A stretch of 64,000 nucleotides of DNA, taken from JAIPEI01 sp964443135 (GTDB taxonomy: Bacteria; Desulfobacterota; DSM-4660; Desulfatiglandales; HGW-15). The notes below the pieces were generated by a model. It made no database searches. It was not told the DNA's origin and was given only the letters and a program-made list of their open reading frames with translations. The stretch is taken from the NCBI GenBank assembly GCA_964443135.1, contig CAYUBQ010000001.1, forward strand, positions 1 through 64,000. The letters run 5' to 3'. The position numbers and the translations under genes are program-made. This document shows positions 1 to 9,308 of the stretch, one piece after another. The number at the start of each line of letters is the position of its first letter. Position 1 is the first letter of the stretch.

Positions 1-1076
1 GCGCCTTTGCGATGCCCGCAGCGGCCGCGGACAAGACCGAGTGGAGCTTTTACGGGGACGCCCGCGTCTCCACCATGGTGTACGACACCGATGCAAACGC
101 CGGCGCACCCAACGGTCCCCTGTTTGACGACCGGGACACCATGTGGCACCTGCAGGACGGCAGCCGTTTCGGCGCCCGAGCGAGCGCAGGAAACATCACC
201 GGGCACGTCGAGATTCGCGAGAGCGGCGAGTTCCGGCACATCTTCGGCGAGTGGGACTGGGGCATCGGCAAGCTGGGTGTCGGCAAGACCTACACTCCGA
301 TCAACATGTTCTACGCCGGCCAGGCCGGCATGAATGAAAACGGCATCGTCACCACGGGCGTCTACACGGGCGCGGACGGCATGGTCCGCCTTCGGTTCGA
401 CGAGCTGCCCGGTCCCCTGGACTTCATCACCTTTGCCCTGGTGGAGCCCACCAACCTGGACGAGGACGGCGCGGGAGAGGACGTTCCTGTCGTGGTCGGC
501 AGTGATGCGGACAACACCCTGCCCCAGATCGAGATGGACATGGTCATGAAGTTCGGCGGGCTGCGGCTCGAGCTGAACGGCGGATGGGCACAGGTCGAGG
601 ACACCCGGATCGTGGGCAATGCCGAGCGCGAGTACGACATCGACGCATGGCAGGTGGCCTTCGGCCTCATGTACAACATCGGGCCCTTTTACGCCAACGG
701 CCTCATCCACACGGGCGAGAACGTGACGCACCTCGGTCAGGCAACCTGGGCCGGGGGCAGCAACAGTGCCACATACGACGCCGTGAACGACACCATCATC
801 GACTCGGACCGCTGGGGCTTCAACCTCGTGGCCGGCTTCAGGATCAACGAGATGTTCAAGATCGAGGCGGGCTACGGCCAGGATGAAGTCGATACCAATA
901 TCCTGGGCCAGTTTGAAGACGAGACGTCAGAGTGGTTCGTGCAGTTTCCGATCACCCCGGCCAAGGGTGTTACGCTCATTCCTGAAATCGGCCAGGTCGA
1001 TTTCGAGAACGGCGTGAACAACCAGGACCAGGGAGAGGAGACGTACTACGGCGTGTACTGGATGATCTCTTTCTAG
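1..1076 (+). CDS. Outer-membrane porin-like beta-barrel protein (5' end missing)
   Basis: The reading frame is open from the first base, and its residues AFAMPAAAA just before KTEWSFYG look like the end of a signal peptide, so the true start lies upstream of the window. The mature part (about 350 residues) has alternating polar/aromatic strands, many Gly/Asn/Asp turns and a terminal Phe (YGVYWMISF), the usual C-terminal signature for Bam-dependent barrels. This fits a homotrimeric-porin-like or alginate-export-like channel in the outer membrane; substrate unknown. A strong hairpin terminator follows at once, so it is probably the last gene of its transcript. The barrel assignment rests on composition and the C-terminus, not on a family motif. 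Confidence 0.72.
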   Translation, partial: AFAMPAAAADKTEWSFYGDARVSTMVYDTDANAGAPNGPLFDDRDTMWHLQDGSRFGARASAGNITGHVEIRESGEFRHIFGEWDWGIGKLGVGKTYTPINMFYAGQAGMNENGIVTTGVYTGADGMVRLRFDELPGPLDFITFALVEPTNLDEDGAGEDVPVVVGSDADNTLPQIEMDMVMKFGGLRLELNGGWAQVEDTRIVGNAEREYDIDAWQVAFGLMYNIGPFYANGLIHTGENVTHLGQATWAGGSNSATYDAVNDTIIDSDRWGFNLVAGFRINEMFKIEAGYGQDEVDTNILGQFEDETSEWFVQFPITPAKGVTLIPEIGQVDFENGVNNQDQGEETYYGVYWMISF

Positions 1077-1121
1077 GAAGATATCGTCTTCTATGGAGCA
1101 TGCCGGCTCCTGTTCGACTCG

Positions 1122-1155
1122 ACCGGGGTGCGCAGCCGCGCACCCCGGTTCTTTT
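1122..1155 (+). terminator. Rho-independent terminator after the porin gene
   Basis: A perfect 11-bp stem (1122-1132 with 1139-1149, ACCGGGGTGCG and its complement), a 6-base loop and a following TTCTTTT tract lie 46 bases after the porin stop codon. Confidence 0.85.
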
Positions 1156-1299
1156 CCATCCATGGCCGGTTGCCCTTCATGCAGCCGGTTCGTTCCTTCG
1201 TCGATTCCCTCGGCCGGACTGGCAACCCGTTGGGCATTGACGGGCGGCTGTGTTTCACATAGAATTCCGGACTTATCCGCTACACCATTGAGGGTCCCA

Positions 1300-2898
1300 A
1301 TGAGCACACCCGCGCATGTTCGAGAAGTGACGGAGAATCGGTGCCGGCTGCTGCGCACAGCCCTTTTGTGCGCAATCGTCCTGGCCGGCTTTTTTCTCTT
1401 TCCCGGAGTGGCGCGTGCCGAGCAAAAACCCAAGGTCCTCCTGCTTCCCCTTCAAATCCACGCCGCCGAGGAGCAGCACTCCTTTCTCGGGCAGGGGCTC
1501 CGTTCCATGTTTGTGTCCCGTCTGGGCGCAGAGGGGCTGGCTCTCGTTTCGGAGCAGTCGACAGTGGAGTTGCTGTCCGAAACGGAACGCCGGGGCGTGG
1601 TGTCCGAGGAACGGGCGGAAGAGCTGGCAGGCAGGGCGGGCACCGACTATGTGATCTTCGGCAGTGTGACCGCCCTGGGAGGATCTTACAGCCTGGACCT
1701 TGCGCTTCTGGACCTCACAAAGGACCCACCGAGGCTGACCCACGTCTCCGAAGCAGCCTCTGAGGACCAGCTCATTCCCAAGCTCTCGGATGTGGCTTAT
1801 CGGTTCCGCGGGGTCATCGAAGGCGTTGACCCCCGCCGTTACCAGCTCGCACTGGACGGCCAGGGCCGGCTCCCGGAAGGCGAAGGCGCCATGGGTCTTT
1901 TCTTCAGCCCCACGGCGGAATCCTACGGGTTCGAGCCAAAGGGATACACCGACATGCGTGCGAGCGTTGTCTCCCTGGCCACGGCCGACCTGGACGGGGA
2001 CGGCAACGCAGAGATCGTCATGGCGACTCGCAGCAGACTGCTCGTGGCCTCGCGGGACGACAACACCCTGGTGCTCGAGGACTCCTTGAACGCCAGAATG
2101 GGGGAAACCTTTCTGCGCGTCAGCGCCGGCGACATGAACCGTGACGGCAAGGCCGAGATCTATCTCGTCGGCCTTTACGGCAAACGAGCCCAAACCACTG
2201 TCTATGCCTGGGAAGACGGGTTCCGCCGCATCCAGCAACAGTACGGTCATCTCAACTTCGTACGAGATCCGTTGCTGGACCGGCGGATTCTGCTGTTTCA
2301 GAACTCGAAGATCGATACGTTGTTTTCCGGGGACATCTACTACATGGCGCTGGGCGCCGACGGTGCGCTGGAACGCAAGGACGTGCTCCCGCTGAAGGCG
2401 GCTCAGCTCTACACCCTCGCCTACACGGACTTGAACCGAGACGGAATCGGCGATTTTCTGGGCCTCGACCGGAGCGGCCGTCTCCATGTCTGGGACAACA
2501 GCGGCGCGGTCCTCTGGAAGGGGAACAAGGACCTGGACGGCTCCAACAATGCCGTAGAGATCGGCGAGCGCCCCGAGCCAATCTCGACCCCCGCGCCCAC
2601 GGAGATCAACTGCCGGGTGATCGTGGCGGACATCGACGGTGACGGATCCAGGGAGGTCATTGCGGCAAAAAACATTCCGAACATCGCCGTGATTCAAAGG
2701 ATGCGGATCTACAGGACGTCCAGGCTCATTGCCTACAAGGTCGAGGGTTCGACCTTGGAGCAGGCCTGGACGACCCGGGAGATCCAGTACGCCATCGCCG
2801 ACCTTCAGCAGCAAGACGGGACCATATACATAGCGGCCCACGAGGGACAGTACTCCAATATTTCCGCCGGAAAGAGCCGTATCATGTGGTTCGAGTAG
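1300..2898 (+). CDS. Exported FG-GAP/VCBS repeat protein
   Basis: The start at 1300 is chosen because GAGGG precedes it and it gives a normal signal peptide (Arg-rich start, Leu/Val/Phe core, cleavage near GVARA-EQ). The 532-residue product has an N-terminal alpha/beta domain of about 160 residues resembling the TolB/FlgT-like curli-assembly fold (KVLLLPLQIH, then LVSEQSTVELL). A propeller-like region with calcium-binding loops of the DxDxDG type follows: ADLDGDGNAEI, GDMNRDGKAEI, TDLNRDGIGDF and ADIDGDGSREV. It is probably periplasmic or surface-exposed and binds Ca2+. No enzymatic residues are seen. It ends 7 bases before the asparagine-synthase-like gene, so the two are likely co-transcribed, although no shared role is known. 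Confidence 0.75.
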   Translation: MSTPAHVREVTENRCRLLRTALLCAIVLAGFFLFPGVARAEQKPKVLLLPLQIHAAEEQHSFLGQGLRSMFVSRLGAEGLALVSEQSTVELLSETERRGVVSEERAEELAGRAGTDYVIFGSVTALGGSYSLDLALLDLTKDPPRLTHVSEAASEDQLIPKLSDVAYRFRGVIEGVDPRRYQLALDGQGRLPEGEGAMGLFFSPTAESYGFEPKGYTDMRASVVSLATADLDGDGNAEIVMATRSRLLVASRDDNTLVLEDSLNARMGETFLRVSAGDMNRDGKAEIYLVGLYGKRAQTTVYAWEDGFRRIQQQYGHLNFVRDPLLDRRILLFQNSKIDTLFSGDIYYMALGADGALERKDVLPLKAAQLYTLAYTDLNRDGIGDFLGLDRSGRLHVWDNSGAVLWKGNKDLDGSNNAVEIGERPEPISTPAPTEINCRVIVADIDGDGSREVIAAKNIPNIAVIQRMRIYRTSRLIAYKVEGSTLEQAWTTREIQYAIADLQQQDGTIYIAAHEGQYSNISAGKSRIMWFE

Positions 2899-2905
2899 AC
2901 CGGCC

Positions 2906-4687
2906 ATGACCTTTCTCGCCGGCGCCGTAGCGCTGGAGGCGCAATCCCTTGTAGAGGGTGAGCGTACGCGCTTCCTGGAGGCGCTGGCCGGGATCGAGCC
3001 CCTACTGCCCCGCAGACCGGCCCTGCTTTCGAGACCCTCGCGGCTCCTGGCCCAGGCCGGGCACGGCCGGCTCTGGCAGGGCCCGCTTCTCCTTTCCACC
3101 CCCCACCTGGACGCCGGCGCCGCGGGCGTCCAGTGGCGTCGCCTCGAAGGGGAAGAGACCGCACTGGGTGCGCTGGCCCGGGAGCTCCTCGGGACCGATC
3201 CCGCCCCACCCGAGGCGTTCGACGGCTACAGCTGCGCCCTTCTGCCCCGGAAGGGGGGGGACCCGACGCTGGCCGTGGATCCGGTTGGCCTGTTTCCCCT
3301 CTGCTACACGCTGCGCCGGGGTACGCTCTTCTTCTCCACCCTTCAGACCTTTCTCTGCGTTCTGCTGGGGTCCGAGGCCCGGCCGGACCTCCAGGCCGCC
3401 TTGGAGTTCCTCGTGGCCGGGCATCCCCTGGGAGACAAGACCCTGATGGAGGGCGTGCGCATGCTTCCGCCGGGCACGCGCCTGGTCTGCCGGGACGGGG
3501 GCGTCCACGTCTCTTCCTATGCAAGGCGGCTTTCACCGGACAGGGATCCCGTCGCACGCATCAGCGCCTCAGCAGCCGCAGACCGATTGTACGAGCACCT
3601 CGTGCACAAGCGGGACCGGTACGCCCGGCTCGCGAACGATCCGGTCATCGGGTTCCTGAGCGGGGGGTGGGACAGCCGGCTGCTGGTGGCCCTCTTCGCG
3701 GAGGCCGGAAGGATCTCGCACACCCTCACCACGAGGCAGAAGGTCCGCTTCGACGGCCGGTTCGTCTCCGAGGAACGCATCGCCGGGGAGGTCGCGGCGC
3801 TTCTCCGCGTCGAGAACCGTTTCGTCCCGCCCCTCTACAGGGACCCGTCCACCCTCCACCGGCGGGCGGCCCGACTGGACCACGCCACCTGGTTCCATGA
3901 CTGGTCCTTTGCCATGGCCGAGGAGGTGCCGGAAGGACGGTTCCTGATGCTGGACGGCCTCCTGGGCGACATCCTGCTCCGGGCCCTGTTTCTGGACGAC
4001 GAGCTCGCCGCGGCCCAGGAGGCGGGAGACCGCAGTGCCCTGTGCCGCATCCTCCACCGCCGGTTCGTGCGCGGGTTCAACCCCTACACGCCCGGCCTCG
4101 ACGCCTGGAGCGCCGTCCTCCGGCCGGAGATCCTCCAGTCGTTCAGCGACCGGCTGCAGGAGTGGCTGGAGGACGAGGTCGGCGGGATCGGCCACCCCGA
4201 GGCCGCCACGCTCTTCTTCCTCCGAAACCGGAGCCGGCGGGCCATCGCCCCCCTCCCCCGGCTGGTGTTCGGCCGAAAGGGCGACGTCCACCTCCCCTTC
4301 TGCGATCCGGGCTTCGTCCGGACGGCGCTCTCGCTTCCCCTCGAGGGACGAAGGGACGGGTCCGTCTACCGCCGCCTGCTGGAGCGGGCGCATCCGGGGC
4401 TCGCGGCCATCCCCTCCACCAACGAAAAGGACCCCGGGCGCATGGCGCCCTTCCTCACCGAGACCCTCCCCAGGGACACCCTCGAGGGAAGGAGCGAGCG
4501 GAGAAAGGCCAGGCTCCGGGCGCTATGCCACCGCCCGCCGAGGGTCTTCGCTTCCATTCTGCGCCCGGAGATCCTCGAGGCCCTTGAAGGCGGAGACCCG
4601 GACCTGCTGAAGCCTCACCTCCTGCTGCTGGAAAAGGTGCTGATGCTGGAGGGGTTTTTCGGGGAGTGGTGGAGAGAGTCGGATTGA
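2906..4687 (+). CDS. Asparagine-synthase-like protein
   Basis: 593 residues. The C-terminal half carries the ATP-pyrophosphatase PP-loop SGGWDSR (residues 252-258) followed by helix-rich sequence, as in class B asparagine synthetases. The N-terminal half (about residues 90-140, YSCALLPRKGGDPTLAVDPVG, LFFSTLQTF) resembles the Ntn glutamine-amidotransferase fold, but the chain starts MTFLAG and has no Cys at position 2. Glutaminase activity is therefore unlikely; ammonia or an amine may be used, or the protein may be a lactam/amide-forming relative. AsnB relatives with this layout occur in exopolysaccharide and peptide-modification loci. The product here is unknown. There is no clear Shine-Dalgarno sequence; the short distance to the upstream gene suggests translation within an operon. 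Confidence 0.75.
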   Translation: MTFLAGAVALEAQSLVEGERTRFLEALAGIEPLLPRRPALLSRPSRLLAQAGHGRLWQGPLLLSTPHLDAGAAGVQWRRLEGEETALGALARELLGTDPAPPEAFDGYSCALLPRKGGDPTLAVDPVGLFPLCYTLRRGTLFFSTLQTFLCVLLGSEARPDLQAALEFLVAGHPLGDKTLMEGVRMLPPGTRLVCRDGGVHVSSYARRLSPDRDPVARISASAAADRLYEHLVHKRDRYARLANDPVIGFLSGGWDSRLLVALFAEAGRISHTLTTRQKVRFDGRFVSEERIAGEVAALLRVENRFVPPLYRDPSTLHRRAARLDHATWFHDWSFAMAEEVPEGRFLMLDGLLGDILLRALFLDDELAAAQEAGDRSALCRILHRRFVRGFNPYTPGLDAWSAVLRPEILQSFSDRLQEWLEDEVGGIGHPEAATLFFLRNRSRRAIAPLPRLVFGRKGDVHLPFCDPGFVRTALSLPLEGRRDGSVYRRLLERAHPGLAAIPSTNEKDPGRMAPFLTETLPRDTLEGRSERRKARLRALCHRPPRVFASILRPEILEALEGGDPDLLKPHLLLLEKVLMLEGFFGEWWRESD

Positions 4688-4723
4688 GGACGGAGGCTTC
4701 CCCCTGATGAGGCCTTGTGCGGC

Positions 4724-6445
4724 TCAGCCCCTTTCGGATCGGGTCACCAGGGCCTCCACGCGGTCGAGCGCCGCTCTCGCAGCCGGGGCGGTCGCGTCGG
4801 GGGCGATCACCATCTCCCGCTTGAGCCGGAACAGCTCCCGGATCGCCTCGCGGGAGTATCCCGCGCCCCGGAGCAGCTTGTAGATCTCCTCGATGTAGGT
4901 CTGCCCGTCCGTGAGCCCGGGCTCGATGAGGCGGGGCATCCGGGCCATGAGCTCGGAGGCCTCCACCGAGTCCATGGTGTTGTGCCGCCAGGCCAGGCCC
5001 AGGCCGTCCAGGCCGAAGGCCTCCCGCTCCCGATGCACCAGGGTGTTGCGGGAGTAGTAGAAGAGGTAGGGGTGGTAGTAGGGCAGCCGGCTCTCGCGGA
5101 TCAGGTCCACGGTCTCGAGAAAGGTCTCCTCGGTCTCCCCCGGATACCCCACGATGAAGCTGCCCCGCCCGATGATGCCGTGCTCGTTCAACATGCGGAC
5201 GGCCGCCAGGGACTCGGCCCGCTCGAGGCGCTTGTCCATGTTGTCCAGAACGACCTGGCTGCCGGACTCAATGCCCATGTCCACGAACTCGCAGCCCGCC
5301 TCCTTCATGAGCCCCACCAGCTCCGGGTCCAGGGCGCCGGCCCGCGCGAAGGAGGACCAGGTGAAGGGGAACCCCTCCTGGATCATCATCTGGAGGACCT
5401 TCACGAGCCGTCTTCGGTTGGCGGTGAAGTTGTCGTCCGTGAACCGGATGTGGCGGACAAAGCCCAGGCGCGCGACCCGCCTCAGCTCGTCCCGGAGCAC
5501 GTCCAGGGACTTGAACACGACCCGGGGAAACAGCCAGTGGTAGGTGCAGAAGCGGCACCGGTAGGCACAGCCCCGGCTGGTGGTCACGGGCAGCGTCGGC
5601 CGCAGGTAGTCTCGGGGGATCTCGTCCCAGGCCACCGCCGTCTCGTCCATGTGGAGCTCCTCGGGCTGCCGGCGGCTGAACCGCATGCTGCCGTCCCGGT
5701 CGAACCGGGCCAGGTTGGGAACGTCCTCGAGTCCGCGGCCCTCCCGGAAAACCTGAAGCAGGCGGACCAGGGTCTGCTCCCCCTGGGCCTCCACCACGAA
5801 GGCGTCCACCAGCCCGCGAAACGTCTCCAAATAGCCCAGGGCCTCGGGGCTGAGTTCGTCCCCTTCCTCCAGCACCTTCTTGACGAGCATGCCCCCGGCC
5901 ACCACGGGGACGTCCGGGGCGCAGGCCTTGATCTCCCGGGCCATCCGCTTGATGTCCTCCATGAACACGAAGTTCGAGGAGATGCAGACGGCCAGCGGGC
6001 CGCCGTCCAGGACGTCCGGGAGCTCGGCCAGGGTGTAGTTCTGGACGATGACGGGGTCGAAGCCCGCCGCCCGGAGAAACTGGTGCATGTAGACGCCGTT
6101 CAGGGTGGCCGAGGTGGCCAGGGAATGGTTGGAGGCGACGTTTCGAGGAGTGAGCTCGACGTGGCGCCGGCCGTTCCGGACGTAGTTCATCAGGTCCAGG
6201 AGGTCCGTGAACCGTCCGTCCAGCTCGAGGAGCAGGGAGCGGAGGTTCCGGTGCACGCCCCGTTGCAGGGAGGGCAGGTCCAGCCCGGGGTACCGCCGGG
6301 CCTGCCGTTCGGCACGCCTCTCCGCGCCGGCCATGCGTTCCCGGAGGTGGGCGTCCCCGTCCAGGGGATGGTCCATGGCGATGAAGACGACGCGACGGGA
6401 CCCTCTCCCGGGGGACCCCTGAACGGTCGGCGCCTCGCCGGTCAT
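4724..6445 (-). CDS. B12-binding-type radical SAM protein
   Basis: 573 residues. The radical SAM [4Fe-4S] motif CxxxCxxC is seen at Cys293-Cys297-Cys300 (RGCAYRCRFCTYHW). The region before it (VIVQNYTLAELPDVLDGGPLAV and VPVVAGGMLVKK) has the Rossmann-like look of a cobalamin-binding domain, and the region after it has the usual RFTDDNF and DMGIESGSQ strands of the SAM barrel. Methyl transfer or another radical reaction on an unknown substrate is expected. The start at 6445 overlaps the stop codon of the upstream zinc-ribbon gene in an ATGA arrangement, which implies translational coupling; longer reading of this frame upstream runs through that gene. Confidence 0.82.
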   Translation of the reverse strand: MTGEAPTVQGSPGRGSRRVVFIAMDHPLDGDAHLRERMAGAERRAERQARRYPGLDLPSLQRGVHRNLRSLLLELDGRFTDLLDLMNYVRNGRRHVELTPRNVASNHSLATSATLNGVYMHQFLRAAGFDPVIVQNYTLAELPDVLDGGPLAVCISSNFVFMEDIKRMAREIKACAPDVPVVAGGMLVKKVLEEGDELSPEALGYLETFRGLVDAFVVEAQGEQTLVRLLQVFREGRGLEDVPNLARFDRDGSMRFSRRQPEELHMDETAVAWDEIPRDYLRPTLPVTTSRGCAYRCRFCTYHWLFPRVVFKSLDVLRDELRRVARLGFVRHIRFTDDNFTANRRRLVKVLQMMIQEGFPFTWSSFARAGALDPELVGLMKEAGCEFVDMGIESGSQVVLDNMDKRLERAESLAAVRMLNEHGIIGRGSFIVGYPGETEETFLETVDLIRESRLPYYHPYLFYYSRNTLVHREREAFGLDGLGLAWRHNTMDSVEASELMARMPRLIEPGLTDGQTYIEEIYKLLRGAGYSREAIRELFRLKREMVIAPDATAPAARAALDRVEALVTRSERG

Positions 6446-6702
6446 GTCCGCAGGACGCCGTAGAAGTCGCCGGTCTTGTCCAGCTTGTCGCCCACCGGGG
6501 TGCCGCAGACCTGGCACCGGTACTCGTACTTGTCGCCTTCGGGTAGAACCAGCAGCAGGAACTTCCGCACCGGCACGGCCGCCCTGCACCGGGGGCAGTA
6601 GAGCTCGGTGGCCTCGAGCTGATCGAACTCCCGGTTCGGATCACCGGTGTCGCCGCCCGGAGGCCCGCCGGGAGGGCTGTAGTCGTATGGCCCGTAGGTC
6701 AT
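6442..6702 (-). CDS. Small zinc-ribbon protein coupled to the radical SAM gene
   Basis: 86 residues starting MTYGPYDYSPPGG, with two CxxC knuckles (YCPRC and RCQVC) about 28 residues apart, typical of a zinc ribbon or rubredoxin-like fold. The N-terminal 25 residues are Pro/Gly-rich and probably disordered. Its last bases overlap the radical SAM start (ATGA), so the two proteins are likely made together. It may serve as a metal-binding or electron-transfer partner; that role is inferred from the coupling only. The gene is divergent from mce, with about 157 bases between the starts. Confidence 0.7.
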   Translation of the reverse strand: MTYGPYDYSPPGGPPGGDTGDPNREFDQLEATELYCPRCRAAVPVRKFLLLVLPEGDKYEYRCQVCGTPVGDKLDKTGDFYGVLRT

Positions 6703-6859
6703 GGCTGAAACCTCTGGTTTTTCATCCCCTGGTTGTGGTACAGAAAAATCTTTGCGGGGCGGTGGCGTTCCGGGGCCCCGTCTCCCTTGCCTGGTTTTCA
6801 CTATAGACATCCGGACTTCCAAAGGCAAGGCCGGTGGGACACCCCTCCAGGGAGGAAAC

Positions 6860-7264
6860 ATGAAGGTCAAACAGATCGACCACATCGGCATCGCGGTCAA
6901 AAGCCTCGATCAGGCGGGCCGGTTCTACACCGACGTGCTGGGCCTCCCCGTCCAGGAAACCGAGACGGTGGAGGATCAGAAGGTCACGGTCGCCTTCATC
7001 CCCGTCACGGGCAGCGAGATCGAGCTGCTGGAGTCCACGGAGCCGGACGGACCCGTGGCCCGCCACATCGAGTCGAAGGGCGAAGGGATCCAGCACATCG
7101 CCTACCGGGTGGAGAACCTCGACGAGGCCCTGGCCGAGCTCAAGGAGAAGGGCGTCCGCCTGATCGACCAGGAGCCCAGAAAGGGCGCGGGCGGCGCTCG
7201 CATCGCCTTCATCCACCCCAAGGAAACCAACGGCGTGCTCGTCGAGCTCTGCGAGCGGGATTAG
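6860..7264 (+). CDS. mce: Methylmalonyl-CoA epimerase
   Basis: 134 residues, the normal length for the family, with GGAGG seven bases before the ATG. The vicinal-oxygen-chelate fold is evident: IDHIGIAVKSLDQAGRFY at the start, the second metal-binding half IQHIAYRVENLDEAL, and the closing KETNGVLVELCE with its metal-ligand Glu. The enzyme interconverts (R)- and (S)-methylmalonyl-CoA in propionate oxidation or the methylmalonyl-CoA route to succinate, in the cytoplasm. The mutase is not in the window. The last 36 coding bases recur at 14467-14502, at the far end of an inserted segment. Confidence 0.92.
   Translation: MKVKQIDHIGIAVKSLDQAGRFYTDVLGLPVQETETVEDQKVTVAFIPVTGSEIELLESTEPDGPVARHIESKGEGIQHIAYRVENLDEALAELKEKGVRLIDQEPRKGAGGARIAFIHPKETNGVLVELCERD
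7225..7260 (+). repeat. Left copy of an imperfect direct repeat (3' end of mce)
   Basis: These 36 bases match 14467-14502 with one mismatch (C at 7243 versus G at 14485), in the same orientation and reading frame. The copies bracket about 7.2 kb of lower-GC DNA. The arrangement resembles the attL/attR pair left by an element that integrates into a gene's 3' end and restores it, but no integrase gene is present. Confidence 0.8.
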
Positions 7265-7326
7265 GGTAGAGCGCTCCGGTCTTCAGCCACCAAAGGGCCT
7301 GTAGCCGGGTCCTTCCGAATCGACGA

Positions 7327-9300
7327 ATGGAACGGGAGACTGGAACACCCGTGATGATCGGCCGCAAGCTCATCCTCATCGGGGAAATCGCCGCTCTCTG
7401 GACCTTCCTGTTCGGGCTGCTTCCATTTCATTTCGGCTTTTGGATCCAGTGCGAGCCGACCACCCTGGCCTTGCATTTGAGCTCCGCCCTGGTTGGCCTC
7501 GGCCTTCTCATCAGCGTCCTCGACGACCGCTCCGATGTCGGGAAATGGCTGACAAACGCCCCCCTGGCGATCCCTCTTGCCATGGGAGGACTTTCGCTCC
7601 TGGCCGTTCTGTTTGCCGATTTCCCGCTGACCACCGTGTTGGGCAATCGCCAGACCGGACAAGGAGCCACCTGGTTCCTGGACATCGCTGTTCTGATGTG
7701 GGGCGGACTCGCCCTTCGCGGCTCGAGAAAAACACTCCGCACCCTGGCCTTGGCCGCCGGTCTCGCCGTATTGGCCATGGCGTTCTTCCAGCTTCCCGAG
7801 CTGAAATCCCGCGGATGGTTCTCCTTCCCCAAAACCGATTTCCTTGCCATGCCGGCCATCGCCGCGGCGGGAATCCTCATCGCCGGCTGGCCTGTGAAAT
7901 CCTGGTATGGCACGGCTGGAACGCTGCTGCTCTGTCTCTCTGTCGTGGCCTATTCCGACAACCAGGTGGCGCTGGTGCTGCTCCTGTTCACAGGGATCGC
8001 GGGCGGCTTCCTTGCCCTGGTCCTGCCCCGCATATGGCGATGGTCGGGCCTTTGGGGTTGCTGTGCCGTGGGAGTGCCGCTCGTGGTCAGCATCGGGGTC
8101 GTGGCGGCCGGATCGTGGGAGGCCTTGGACACCCTGGCCACTCGAAAGGAAATGTACAAGATTGTCCTCCGGGGGCTCTTCGACCAGCCGCACCGGATCC
8201 TCACGGGGTTCGGTTGGGGACACTGGAATGATTTTTTGATCCAGTACGGCCTTCACACCGGTACGGACTTCTTCCTGAGCGCCGACGGGGCGGTGATCGC
8301 CCGGGAGGGACTGCGAAATGCCTGGCCTCACACCCACAACATCTTGCTGGAGTCGCTCCTTGCCCTCGGGATCGTGGGGACCGCCTTGATGCTGGCCTGG
8401 TTCTATCAGCTCTCGAAATCCGCTTCGAAACGAGAGGTACCGCAGCTCCTGCCTTTTGTCATCGCCTACGTGGGTCTGTGGGCGGCCTGGTTCCATCAGC
8501 CCTTCACGGCCGCTTTTCCGGCCCTCCTTTTTTCCGGATGCGTGTTCGAAAACAGGGCAAAAGCCATCAAACCCTTCATCCCAGCCGTGGTGCTCTGCAT
8601 CGTTCTCCTGGTTCAGCTGAGCTCAGCCGCATTGGTGTACCGTGATGCGGCTGCCTCCACCAGGGAACTGGAGAACCCCTCAGCTGACCCGATGTCCCCT
8701 CCATGGGAAAAACCGTCCCCGTTCGGCCGACCGGATAGAGGAGGGCACGGCATTGCGGACCTGTTGCTCCTCTCCACCGGAACGGTGGCGGAAATCACCA
8801 AGTGCAACTGCCCCCTCAAACCCGAAGATCGCTACTTTCTCCAGAGGCGCCTTCACCTGGCAGCAGAGAGGATGGAGGCCGGAGAGACATGCATCGGCCT
8901 GGAGACCGCTTACCTCCAAGCCCTGGGGCGCGTGACATACACCCTCCCCGAGGAGGAATCCCAGGAAATCAGTTTCCGTCACCTGCCTCGCTGGGCGCGT
9001 GTGCTCGAACGGGTGCTCGGCAAAGCGCCCCATCGAACGGATCTTGCCATCCCCTACCTTTCCTGGGCCCTGACAGCCGGTCATCATGGGGAGATGCGAT
9101 CCCTCCTGGCTCAAGTCCGCACGAACGACCCGCTGGACCCTGTGGGTCTGTGGTTTTCAGGGGCCGTCCTGCTCTTCGGCGACGCACAGGAGCATCAGGA
9201 CGGCTTTCGCATGTTGCGCGAGGCGCTCGCCATGGGAATCGAAGGGTACATGGACATTGATCCGGATCTTCTCGCGCAGATCTCCGGAAAGGATCGCTGA
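7327..9300 (+). CDS. O-antigen ligase / polymerase-like membrane protein with C-terminal helical domain
   Basis: 657 residues with about ten hydrophobic segments in the first 430 residues. The Wzy_C/WaaL signature is visible at HTHNILLESLLALGIVG, preceded by a long periplasmic loop containing GFGWGHWNDF. The final 220 residues (AERMEAGETCIGLETAYLQAL, REALAMGIEGY) are soluble and look TPR-like. WaaL/Wzy proteins transfer or polymerise undecaprenyl-linked glycans at the periplasmic face; related proteins also glycosylate pilins. No glycosyltransferases are nearby. An alternative start is the ATG at 7354. It is the first gene inside the segment bracketed by the mce repeats. Confidence 0.72.
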   Translation: MERETGTPVMIGRKLILIGEIAALWTFLFGLLPFHFGFWIQCEPTTLALHLSSALVGLGLLISVLDDRSDVGKWLTNAPLAIPLAMGGLSLLAVLFADFPLTTVLGNRQTGQGATWFLDIAVLMWGGLALRGSRKTLRTLALAAGLAVLAMAFFQLPELKSRGWFSFPKTDFLAMPAIAAAGILIAGWPVKSWYGTAGTLLLCLSVVAYSDNQVALVLLLFTGIAGGFLALVLPRIWRWSGLWGCCAVGVPLVVSIGVVAAGSWEALDTLATRKEMYKIVLRGLFDQPHRILTGFGWGHWNDFLIQYGLHTGTDFFLSADGAVIAREGLRNAWPHTHNILLESLLALGIVGTALMLAWFYQLSKSASKREVPQLLPFVIAYVGLWAAWFHQPFTAAFPALLFSGCVFENRAKAIKPFIPAVVLCIVLLVQLSSAALVYRDAAASTRELENPSADPMSPPWEKPSPFGRPDRGGHGIADLLLLSTGTVAEITKCNCPLKPEDRYFLQRRLHLAAERMEAGETCIGLETAYLQALGRVTYTLPEEESQEISFRHLPRWARVLERVLGKAPHRTDLAIPYLSWALTAGHHGEMRSLLAQVRTNDPLDPVGLWFSGAVLLFGDAQEHQDGFRMLREALAMGIEGYMDIDPDLLAQISGKDR

Positions 9301-9308
9301 GGGGCCGT

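Noticed and set aside
4715..6463. Long plus-strand open frame opposite the radical SAM gene
   Set aside because: His/Pro/Val/Gly-rich shadow translation with no motif; the opposite strand has a clear radical SAM protein.
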